In this document: positions 26,625 to 34,275 of the stretch, piece after piece | How positions within the stretch are numbered: position 1 is the first letter of the stretch | Layout: the number at the start of each line of letters is the position of its first letter | Source of the DNA: Gemmatimonadota bacterium | GTDB lineage: Bacteria; GCA-2686955 | DNA: 64,000 nucleotides | Direction: 5' to 3' | Assembly: GCA_002686955.1 (NCBI GenBank) | Contig: NYZA01000120.1 | Coordinates: 12,719 to 76,718 of the forward strand | Translations under genes and position numbers: made by a program | The notes under the pieces: generated by a model | What the model was told of the DNA's origin: nothing | Database searches by the model: none | Seen by the model: the letters and a program-made list of their open reading frames with translations, nothing else

Positions 26625-27866
26625 ATGAAGTCCACGCTGCCGTCGAGCCGCTCTGGACTGGGACGAATCGCTTTCATCGATTTCGCGAGGGCGACCGCGA
26701 TCGTGTTGGCGTTGTTGTCGCACACGCTGGCCGATTTCGGCGTGTGGAAGCTGATGGGAGCGGATCTTGCGCTCTTGCCTCATGCCTTCACGCGATCGGC
26801 CACGCCGACCTTCGTGCTGCTTTTCGGCATCATGCTGGAGCTCGTGTACTTCCCTCGCATCGATAAGTGGGGGATGGAGGGCGTCGCGGAACGATTGCGC
26901 CGGCGTAGTTTCCAGTGCTACGCGGCCTATCTCGCCACGGTAGCGGCCTGTGCGGTGGGCGGAACCCGTCAGCCGGTTCAGGCACTCATGGCCGCCTTTC
27001 TAGTGCGAGATGGTTACCTCGGCAACATACTGAAGTTCTATACCGTGGCCCTTTTGATGGCCATCCCCTTGGTGCGCTTCCGCCACAAGAAGGGGATGAC
27101 CTGGACGATGCTGCTGGCGGTGGGGATCTGGGCACTGGCCCCCGTCCTGGAGTGGTTGCCTTGGAAGGGACTGGGAATGCGGACCGATCCGCTGGCGGTG
27201 CGCTGCCTGGCCTCATTTTTCTTCGGCGTGGGAAGCGCGACTGGCCCGAGTGTTTTGAACGGGTTGACTCTGGTCATCCTGGGGATGGGTTTGGGAAACG
27301 TGCTTCGCAGGCACAGGCGCGGGGATCTGGCCAGTTTCTATGGGGTTTGCGTTCTCGTGGCGCTCTTCTGTGGGGCGATCGTGACCTACCTGATCGCGGG
27401 GTCCTCGGTGCTCGATGTGGCGCACAACTACGTCAATATTAAGGGGTACCGGAACAGCAACCATCCTGGCTACTACGCGATCGGAGCGATTTCGGCGATG
27501 GTCATTCTCGTGGCCTCCTCGCTTCTGTCTCCGATAGCCCGGAAGGTCCCATATCCACTGAGCGCACCCAGGTGCCTGGGTCAATCCTCGCTCTTGGCGT
27601 TCACCATGGGCAACATCATCCTCAATCTGAGGCCCCATTCGTGGAAGCCTTCCGGGGTTGGGGAGGGACTTCTCGCCTCCGCCTGCGTTCTCTTTGCGGT
27701 CACGGTCATCGTCCACATTCGACTGCAGGTCACCGCCTGGCTACACACGAGGCGCACCGTGCCCGTGGTCGAGCCCCCCGTCGCTCCGGCGGACGCAGCT
27801 ATTCCCATGCTCGCCGAAGTATCCGTCGCGGATGTGGAGGCGCGGCCCGTTGGGCCCGCGGTCTGA
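26625..27866 (+). CDS. OpgC-like/acyltransferase-3-like multi-pass membrane protein
   Basis: A 413-residue integral membrane protein with about ten hydrophobic segments. The start IAFIDFARATAIVLALLSHT has the R/D-x-x-R...H pattern of the acyltransferase-3/OpgC superfamily, which transfers acyl groups to sugars at the membrane; HNYVNIKGYRNSNHPGYYAI also fits OpgC-like proteins. The last 50 residues are a Pro/Val-rich tail. AGGA eight bases upstream supports the ATG. Divergent from the kinase-udp pair and convergent with ileS. The acceptor is unknown. Confidence 0.7.
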   Translation: MKSTLPSSRSGLGRIAFIDFARATAIVLALLSHTLADFGVWKLMGADLALLPHAFTRSATPTFVLLFGIMLELVYFPRIDKWGMEGVAERLRRRSFQCYAAYLATVAACAVGGTRQPVQALMAAFLVRDGYLGNILKFYTVALLMAIPLVRFRHKKGMTWTMLLAVGIWALAPVLEWLPWKGLGMRTDPLAVRCLASFFFGVGSATGPSVLNGLTLVILGMGLGNVLRRHRRGDLASFYGVCVLVALFCGAIVTYLIAGSSVLDVAHNYVNIKGYRNSNHPGYYAIGAISAMVILVASSLLSPIARKVPYPLSAPRCLGQSSLLAFTMGNIILNLRPHSWKPSGVGEGLLASACVLFAVTVIVHIRLQVTAWLHTRRTVPVVEPPVAPADAAIPMLAEVSVADVEARPVGPAV

Positions 27867-27917
27867 AGGTCGTTTCCGGCCGATCGCCAGACCCTGAAGG
27901 CCTCGAAGTAGCGCTGG

Positions 27918-30900
27918 TCAGGTCCGTTTCACAGAGACTTCGAGGGTCTTCCCATCGATATCGAAGGCGGAGGGGGCGTCCAGGGGTGCATCGAGCCATC
28001 GCTCCACCAGCGCCTCTCCGGCTATGTAGTCATCGAAGCGCTCGGCCGCCCGCAGCAACGCGGGATCACCCCCGAGATGAACCGCGATCCGTTCGACGTA
28101 CCCAAGATCCAGCTCTTTGCGGAGATTCTGCATCCGATTCACGATCTCCCTAGCCAGCCCTTCCTCGCGCAAATCGTCATCGAGATCGGTGTGCAATGCC
28201 ACGACGGCGACCGCCGACCCGGCGGCTTGAAAATGCTCCCGCGCCTGGACCTCTACGAGCACGTCATCGGGGCCCAGGTTGACCGCGGAGCCATCCGGCA
28301 GCTGCAGCTCCAGCCCTCCACGGAGGGTTTTCGCCCGCACTTCCGACGCGGGCATCGCCGCCAGCGCCGCCGCGCATGCCTTCACGCCACCGCCCAGCCG
28401 GCTGCCCAACGATTTGTAGTTCGGCTTGACTCGAAACTCCACGAAACGATCAGCATCGGAGGCGAAGTGAACTCGGCGTACATTCAGCTCTTCGGTGATC
28501 AAGCCCAGCATCGGCTCGAGTGAGGGCGCACGATCCCCGTCGGCCAGGACGACTTCGATCGCCGACAGCGGTTGACGCACCCGCACACCGACCTTCTTAC
28601 GCGCAGCCAAGGCAAGGCTGGTGATGTCGCGAACGAGTGCCATGTCCTGCGCCAGTGTCTCGTCGAGCAAGGCGCGATTCGGCTCGGGATAGGGCGTGTG
28701 GTGCACGGACTCGGGCGAATCGGGCTTCGGTCCTCTCACTAGATCGAGATAGAGCGCCTCCGCCAGGAAGGGCACGAATGGGGCGACGATCGCGGCGAGA
28801 TCGGTCAGCACTTCGTAAAGGGTCCACAGCGCATCGTCGGACTCCTTCCCCTCGGTCCAGAAGCGGCGTCTCGAACGCCGTACATACCAATTCGCCAACC
28901 CCTCGACGAAGCGTTGGATGTCCCGTGCCGCCTCGTAGAGTAGGAAAGCGTCCATTCGCTCCACTACGCGTTCGTTGAGCGCGGCGAGCTCGTGGTGAAT
29001 CCAGCGATCGAGTAGCGATCTCTCGGCCACGGCTCGAGGTGGAGCTTTCGTAGGATCGAAGCCGGCAATGTCGGCGTAGATGCAGAAGAAGGTATGGACG
29101 TTTTTCAGCCTCATCAAGAACTCACGTTGCGCGTTGCGGACCGCTCGTAGCGACAATCGAGTTCCCGAGCCGGGCGGGTTCGCTGAGTAGAAGAGCCAGC
29201 GAAAAGCGTCCGCCCCTGGCGCATCGAAGGGCGCCTTGAGAGTGACAGTGTCGCTCAGCCCAAGGTCCTTGATATCGTCGGGATGCAGGTGAACAGTGTC
29301 TTTCGTGGTAACTTCAGCCTGGACGACCTCGAGTGGACGTTCCGAGACGCCGTTCCTTCCGAGCGCGGTCATCCGCTCCTTCGAACCCAAGCTCAGCGAC
29401 TTCACCTGCGCCTGCATGAATCCGACTTGCCCCGGTGCGAGCTTCTCATCGGCAGCGACATTGAGGCGTGTGCGACCAAGCATCACCAAATCGGGACTGG
29501 TGTAGTTGCCCTTCGACTTCGATTCCTTTTTGCCGTCGGTGTCGGTGATATGCCCCAGCACGATGCAGGTCCTATAGGGGCGCGGGAAGCCGGGGGTCTC
29601 CAGTCCGAACTCCGAGCAGGTCTCTTCATCGAAGAGAAGCGTGGAGATCATTAGAAGGGAGTAGAACCATCCGCGTGTTTGGTCAACCGCCTCAGCTATG
29701 AAATCCGCGGGGAAGTTCGCCGCGAACGGCTCTTTTCCTTTATGGGGAAATCCCCATTGCGCGAAAGGCATGCAGCCGGCATCGAACCAACAGTCGATGA
29801 CCTCGGGCACGCGCGACATCTCTCCGCCGCAAGATCGGCAGGGCAGTTTCACGCCATCGATCCAGGGCCTATGCAGCTGCAGATGCTTATCCACGGCCGA
29901 ATCGAAGGCATCAGGATTCAGAGCCAGGATCTCCGCGGCGGAGGCCGGAGCGGTGCTTTCGCCGCATGCCCCGCATACCCAGATATTCAGTGGCGTTCCC
30001 CAGAACCTCTCCCGCGACAATGCCCAATCAACGTTGTTTCGAAGGAAGTCCCCGAATCGACCGTCTCTGATGTGTTCGGGGATCCAATTAACCGCGGCGT
30101 TGTTCTCGAGCGCCTCGCGATTGAGAGCTGTGGTGCGCACGAACCAAGCCGGCCGAGCGTACTGTATCAGCGGATCGTCCTCGGCTCTCCAGCAGAAGGG
30201 GTAGTCGTGACGCATGGTCTCTCGTTTGAAGAGCAGTCCCCGATTCTTTAGGTCGCGAATGATGTCTTTGTCGGTGTCCTTGCAGAAGCGTCCCTCGAGA
30301 AAGCCGGTTCCTTCGACGAAGTTCCCGTTGGGTGCGACGAGCTGGAGCATGCCCATGCCTTGCTCTTTTGCGATTCTGAAATCGTCTTCACCGAAAGCGG
30401 GGGCAGTGTGGACAAGGCCGGTGCCTGCATCGAGCGTCACATGCATGCCCGCAATCACCTTCCATTTGTCTCCACCAGTCGGCTCGGCGAACTCGTAGAG
30501 CGGTTCATAGCGCAATCCCGTCAGTTCCGCGCCAAGCACTGTCTTTTCGACTTTGCCCTCAACTTGATCTTGTCGTTCAGAAGCGACGATCAGCAAGTCG
30601 TCACCACAGCGGACGTAGGCGTATTCAAGCTCTGGATGAACCGATATCGCCACGTTCGACGGCAGCGTCCAAGGTGTCGTAGTCCACGTCAAAAGGTAAG
30701 TGTTTGGTTCATCAGTGACACGAAAGCGAACCGTGATCGATGGATCGTCGACTTCTCGGTAGCCCTGGCCGACCTCACCCGCGGAGAGCGTCGTTCCGCC
30801 CTGGGGCCACCACCAGACCACTTTGTGCCCTCGATACAGCAGCCCCTTTTCGAATAGACGGGACAGCGCCCACCATACACTTTCGACGTACTCTCGATGG

Positions 30901-31343
30901 TAGGTGACGTACGCTTTGTCAAGGTCGACCCAGAAGCCGGAGCGCTCCGTGAGTTGCTCCCAGTCGCGTGTGTAGGAAAAGACCGATTCGATGCATTTTC
31001 GCGCGAAAGCCTCGATTCCATACGCTTCGATCGCTTCGCGCCCATGGATTCCCAGCGTCTTTTCGACTTCTACTTCGACCGGTAGGCCGTGTGTATCCCA
31101 ACCGGCCTTGCGGTCGACATGGTAGCCGCGCATCGTCTTGTATCGGGGAAAGAGATCCTTGATGACACGGGTGAGTACGTGCCCGTTGTGAGGTGTGCCG
31201 TTCGCGGTCGGTGGGCCTTCATAGAAGACGAAGGAGGGGCGCCCTTTGGTTAGTTCGAGACACTTGTGGAATATGTCGTGTGTTTTCCAGTAGTCCAGGA
31301 CTTCCGACTCAAGTGCATGAGGAGGTTTCAGCTCACGGAACAT
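27918..31343 (-). CDS. ileS: Isoleucine--tRNA ligase, with insertion after KMSKS
   Basis: Class I synthetase of 1141 residues charging tRNA-Ile, similar in layout to the eukaryote-like IleS type. HIGH is PHNGH (51-55), the editing domain contains GTGLVHTAPAFGEDD, zinc-knuckle Cys pairs occur at about 457-460 and 502-505, and the KMSKS equivalent is KKESKSKGN (605-613). Between this motif and the conserved PGADAFRW (709-716) lie about 95 residues, where family members usually have about 15-20. The anticodon-binding and C-terminal domains follow normally. GAGGGG upstream supports the ATG. The gene starts 10 bp after the rmlB stop. Confidence 0.95.
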   Translation of the reverse strand: MFRELKPPHALESEVLDYWKTHDIFHKCLELTKGRPSFVFYEGPPTANGTPHNGHVLTRVIKDLFPRYKTMRGYHVDRKAGWDTHGLPVEVEVEKTLGIHGREAIEAYGIEAFARKCIESVFSYTRDWEQLTERSGFWVDLDKAYVTYHREYVESVWWALSRLFEKGLLYRGHKVVWWWPQGGTTLSAGEVGQGYREVDDPSITVRFRVTDEPNTYLLTWTTTPWTLPSNVAISVHPELEYAYVRCGDDLLIVASERQDQVEGKVEKTVLGAELTGLRYEPLYEFAEPTGGDKWKVIAGMHVTLDAGTGLVHTAPAFGEDDFRIAKEQGMGMLQLVAPNGNFVEGTGFLEGRFCKDTDKDIIRDLKNRGLLFKRETMRHDYPFCWRAEDDPLIQYARPAWFVRTTALNREALENNAAVNWIPEHIRDGRFGDFLRNNVDWALSRERFWGTPLNIWVCGACGESTAPASAAEILALNPDAFDSAVDKHLQLHRPWIDGVKLPCRSCGGEMSRVPEVIDCWFDAGCMPFAQWGFPHKGKEPFAANFPADFIAEAVDQTRGWFYSLLMISTLLFDEETCSEFGLETPGFPRPYRTCIVLGHITDTDGKKESKSKGNYTSPDLVMLGRTRLNVAADEKLAPGQVGFMQAQVKSLSLGSKERMTALGRNGVSERPLEVVQAEVTTKDTVHLHPDDIKDLGLSDTVTLKAPFDAPGADAFRWLFYSANPPGSGTRLSLRAVRNAQREFLMRLKNVHTFFCIYADIAGFDPTKAPPRAVAERSLLDRWIHHELAALNERVVERMDAFLLYEAARDIQRFVEGLANWYVRRSRRRFWTEGKESDDALWTLYEVLTDLAAIVAPFVPFLAEALYLDLVRGPKPDSPESVHHTPYPEPNRALLDETLAQDMALVRDITSLALAARKKVGVRVRQPLSAIEVVLADGDRAPSLEPMLGLITEELNVRRVHFASDADRFVEFRVKPNYKSLGSRLGGGVKACAAALAAMPASEVRAKTLRGGLELQLPDGSAVNLGPDDVLVEVQAREHFQAAGSAVAVVALHTDLDDDLREEGLAREIVNRMQNLRKELDLGYVERIAVHLGGDPALLRAAERFDDYIAGEALVERWLDAPLDAPSAFDIDGKTLEVSVKRT

Positions 31344-31353
31344 GGTTGGCCCC

Positions 31354-32379
31354 TCAGTCCTCTTTGTTCAGATCCGGGTACTGCTCGGCATAGTAGCGTC
31401 GAAACTCCTCGGATTCTTCCTTGATGGCACGCCACCACGCCTCATTGGAACTGTACCACTCCACCGTTTGGGTGAGGCCTTCATTGAATGAATGAGCGGG
31501 TTTCCAGCCGAAAACTTCCCTGAACTTCGAGGAGTCGACCGAGTGGGCGACAACATGGCCGGGCCGGTCGGTGACCATATGGATCAGCTCTTTGCTCTTT
31601 CCGAGCAGTTTCAAGAGCGCGTCGGTAACATCGAGAATCGAGAGCTCGACGCCGCTGGATACATTGAAGACCTCACCGAGGTGACCGGTGTCGTGAAGCA
31701 ATATATCGACCGCTTCACAATGATCTAGAACGTGAATCCAGTCTCTGGTGTTGCCACCCGATCCGTAGACTGGAACTGAACGGTCTTCCAGCAGATTGGT
31801 CGTGAAGAGGGGGATCAGCTTCTCGGGGTATTGGTAGGGGCCATAGTTGTTGGTGCAGCGGGTGATCACGACCGGCACCTCGAAAGTCTGATAGTAGGAG
31901 TAGGCCAATCGATCGGCTCCAGCCTTGGAGGCGGAGTAGGGAGATTTCGGATTGAGTGGAGAAGTCTCGAGTGAAGGGCCGTCGAGGGCGTCGCCATAAA
32001 CTTCGTCCGTGGAGATGTGGACGAATCTCGTGCAGGCATGCTTGCGAGCGGCCTCGAGCAGTACGAATGTGCCGTTGACGTCGGTCGAGATGAAGCTCCC
32101 GGCCTCCATAATGGAGCGGTCGTTGTGGGTCTCGGCGGCGAAATGCACGACCCATTCGTGCTCGGCCACGAGATGATCGACGAGCTCGACATCTTGGATG
32201 TCGCCGTGCACGAAATCGATGTTGCCCGCGGACTCGAGATCGGCGAGGTTCTCGCGCCTGCCGGCGTAGGTTAGAGCGTCGAGCACAGTAATCTTGTAGT
32301 CGGGATGTCGTTCGCAGAGCATGCGGGTGTAGTTGGATCCGATGAAGCCGGCTCCCCCGGTGATCAGGACGCTGCGCAT
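31354..32379 (-). CDS. rmlB: dTDP-glucose 4,6-dehydratase
   Basis: Short-chain dehydrogenase of 341 residues making dTDP-4-keto-6-deoxyglucose for deoxysugar synthesis. Rossmann motif ITGGAGFIGSNYTR, HFAAETHNDRSI, STDEVYGD, the catalytic YSASK, RCTNNYGPYQYPEKLIPLF and GNTRDWIHVLDHCEAV. The ATG at 32379 has GGAG six bases upstream; a GTG four codons earlier is possible. rmlA, rmlC and rmlD are not adjacent. It precedes ileS in the same direction. Confidence 0.93.
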   Translation of the reverse strand: MRSVLITGGAGFIGSNYTRMLCERHPDYKITVLDALTYAGRRENLADLESAGNIDFVHGDIQDVELVDHLVAEHEWVVHFAAETHNDRSIMEAGSFISTDVNGTFVLLEAARKHACTRFVHISTDEVYGDALDGPSLETSPLNPKSPYSASKAGADRLAYSYYQTFEVPVVITRCTNNYGPYQYPEKLIPLFTTNLLEDRSVPVYGSGGNTRDWIHVLDHCEAVDILLHDTGHLGEVFNVSSGVELSILDVTDALLKLLGKSKELIHMVTDRPGHVVAHSVDSSKFREVFGWKPAHSFNEGLTQTVEWYSSNEAWWRAIKEESEEFRRYYAEQYPDLNKED

Positions 32380-32420
32380 GATGGACTCCACATGGGATTG
32401 CGATAAGTGATGGGAAAAAG

Positions 32421-32450
32421 ATGCTATGAGGGCGGGGGTACGGCGGTCAA
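32421..32450 (-). promoter_or_regulatory. Possible sigma70-type promoter for rmlB
   Basis: On the minus strand TTGACC (32450-32445) is followed after 18 bases by TAGCAT (32426-32421), about 40 bp before the rmlB start and downstream of the ABC ATPase stop. The match is moderate. It suggests that rmlB-ileS has its own promoter rather than depending on the ABC operon. Confidence 0.35.
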
Positions 32451-32466
32451 GGAAGAGGGCAGCCGG

Positions 32467-33420
32467 TCAAGTCACATCCAGCACCGCGGCCTCGAGCCCC
32501 CGCCCGCGCCGAACCTCCAGAACCGGCGCTCCGGCATCCAGCAAGATGCGTAGCAGCGAAGGGATCGTGCCGATGTCGTTGGGATCGAAGCTGACCACGA
32601 GGGCATCCGCGCCCTCGGTCCAGTCGATCGCCCGAACGCTCCCGTGGTCGCCGATTCCTTGTCGAAGAGTCTCCACTTTCTCGCGATCGGTGCCCTGCGT
32701 CCAGCCGCCGGCGAGCACGAAGCGGACCTCGGCGTGAGATCTCGTGAGCACGGCCATGTCGCCTTCGTCAACCACCGCACCACCGCGCAGAATAGCGGCT
32801 CGGTCGCAGAGGGATTCCAGCTCGGCCAAGTTGTGACTCGAGACCAGTATCGTGGATCGGCCGCTGAGCGCGTCGATCGTTCGCCGTACGAGCGCGGCCG
32901 CTCTCGGGTCGAGGCCATCGGTCGGCTCGTCGAGAAGGACCAGCTCCGGCTCGCCCAGAAACGCCTGGGCGAGCCCCACTCGGCGCGCCTGGCCATGGCT
33001 CAGGGTCCCGATTCTGGCCCCTGCTTCATCTCTCATCCCGGTCTTTAGGAGTGCCTCGTGGGCAGCCTCTTTGGCGAGATCCGGCGTGAGGGCCAGGAGA
33101 CGAGCACAGTCTACTAGAAAGCGCGACACACTCTCGTGCCCCGGCAGTCGTGCCCCTTGGGGGAGCACCCCGATGCGCCCGAGCAGATCCTTGCGGCGTT
33201 GCGGCAGCTGTCGGCCGAACACCCGCACGACCCCCGCTCCCGGGCGCAGGAACCCACTCAGGATGCCCAGGAGGGTTGTCTTGCCCGCTCCGTTCGGCCC
33301 GATGACGCCGTAGACCAAGCCCTCCGCGACCCTGAGATCGAGACCCGCGAGCGCACGCACGGCCCCGTAGCGTTTCTCTAGGGCGGTCGCCTCGACCGCC
33401 CAATCAACCCGCTCAGACAT
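32467..33420 (-). CDS. ABC transporter ATP-binding protein
   Basis: ATPase subunit of an ABC-2 type exporter, 317 residues. Walker A GPNGAGKTTLLGIL, signature LSHGQARRVGLAQ, Walker B LVLLDEPTDGLDPRA and switch His in ILVSSHNLAELE. About 90 residues after the core form a C-terminal accessory region. The ATG at 33420 overlaps the permease stop by eight bases, so the pair is translationally coupled. The substrate is not predictable. Confidence 0.9.
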   Translation of the reverse strand: MSERVDWAVEATALEKRYGAVRALAGLDLRVAEGLVYGVIGPNGAGKTTLLGILSGFLRPGAGVVRVFGRQLPQRRKDLLGRIGVLPQGARLPGHESVSRFLVDCARLLALTPDLAKEAAHEALLKTGMRDEAGARIGTLSHGQARRVGLAQAFLGEPELVLLDEPTDGLDPRAAALVRRTIDALSGRSTILVSSHNLAELESLCDRAAILRGGAVVDEGDMAVLTRSHAEVRFVLAGGWTQGTDREKVETLRQGIGDHGSVRAIDWTEGADALVVSFDPNDIGTIPSLLRILLDAGAPVLEVRRGRGLEAAVLDVT

Positions 33421-34261
33421 CGCGCCGCTCGAGTGCCACCGCGGCCGCCCCCAGCAGACCGAGCGCGAAAGCAGCATGGATCGCGGTTCCGCCCACGACC
33501 TGGTCGGGGATCAAGAGTCGGCGCCAATGCGCATATGGAGCCAGGAGCGAGAAGTCGAACGAGACGGCTTCGGGTCCGGCGATCCAGACAAGGAAACCGA
33601 AGACGAGTGAGAGCACGCCGAAGAGAAGGGCAGTTCCGGGGCTCGAAGCCACGGTCGAAATCAGGATCGCAGCGCCGACGAAGACTGATCCGAAGACAAT
33701 ACCGACAAACCAGTAACGGAAGATGTGTGGGAGTGTCGCGATCCACCCGGGCTCTACTTCCCGAATCGCACCAAGAGCCAGCATGGCCATGGCGCACGCC
33801 CCCGTGAGCATCGAGAGCAGAGCGATCTGGCCCAGGGCCTTCCCTGCGAGATAGCTGGTGCGCCCGCAACGCGTCAATGTGTAGCGGATCGACCCCGACC
33901 GCAAATCATCCGCGATCGAGTCGTACGCCATAAGGGTTGCGAGGAGCGGTAGCGACAAATAAGAGGTCACCAAGAAAAAGAGTGCTGTCGCCGGCACGCC
34001 GGCCATCGCCCCCGCGAGCTCTCCCCCGGCTCCTTGGCCGAGCAGGTCGAACAATGAAGGCGCTTCGTTCCCACTCCCGAATCCGAGGAACGAGACGGAG
34101 AGATGGAACGTATCCTGCGCTCCGCTCAGGATCTTGGCGAGTATGTTGCCCCAGAATAGATAGAAGCCCAGATAGAGCGCGGCCAGCACCAAGCCACGCT
34201 TGCCTCGCATGACGCGTTTCGATTCCGCCCGGCACACGATCAGGCAGTGAAGCGCGTTCAT
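33413..34261 (-). CDS. ABC-2 type transporter permease
   Basis: A 282-residue membrane protein with six predicted transmembrane segments and the ABC-2 layout: a cytoplasmic N-terminus, a large loop after the first helix, then SIADDLRSGSIRYTLTRCGR, the typical ABC-2 motif before helix 3. Coupled with the ATPase downstream and starting 14 bp after the NfnAB-rubrerythrin gene, so all three may be one transcript. The cargo is unknown. Confidence 0.85.
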   Translation of the reverse strand: MNALHCLIVCRAESKRVMRGKRGLVLAALYLGFYLFWGNILAKILSGAQDTFHLSVSFLGFGSGNEAPSLFDLLGQGAGGELAGAMAGVPATALFFLVTSYLSLPLLATLMAYDSIADDLRSGSIRYTLTRCGRTSYLAGKALGQIALLSMLTGACAMAMLALGAIREVEPGWIATLPHIFRYWFVGIVFGSVFVGAAILISTVASSPGTALLFGVLSLVFGFLVWIAGPEAVSFDFSLLAPYAHWRRLLIPDQVVGGTAIHAAFALGLLGAAAVALERRDV

Positions 34262-34275
34262 CTCGATCGCAACAC

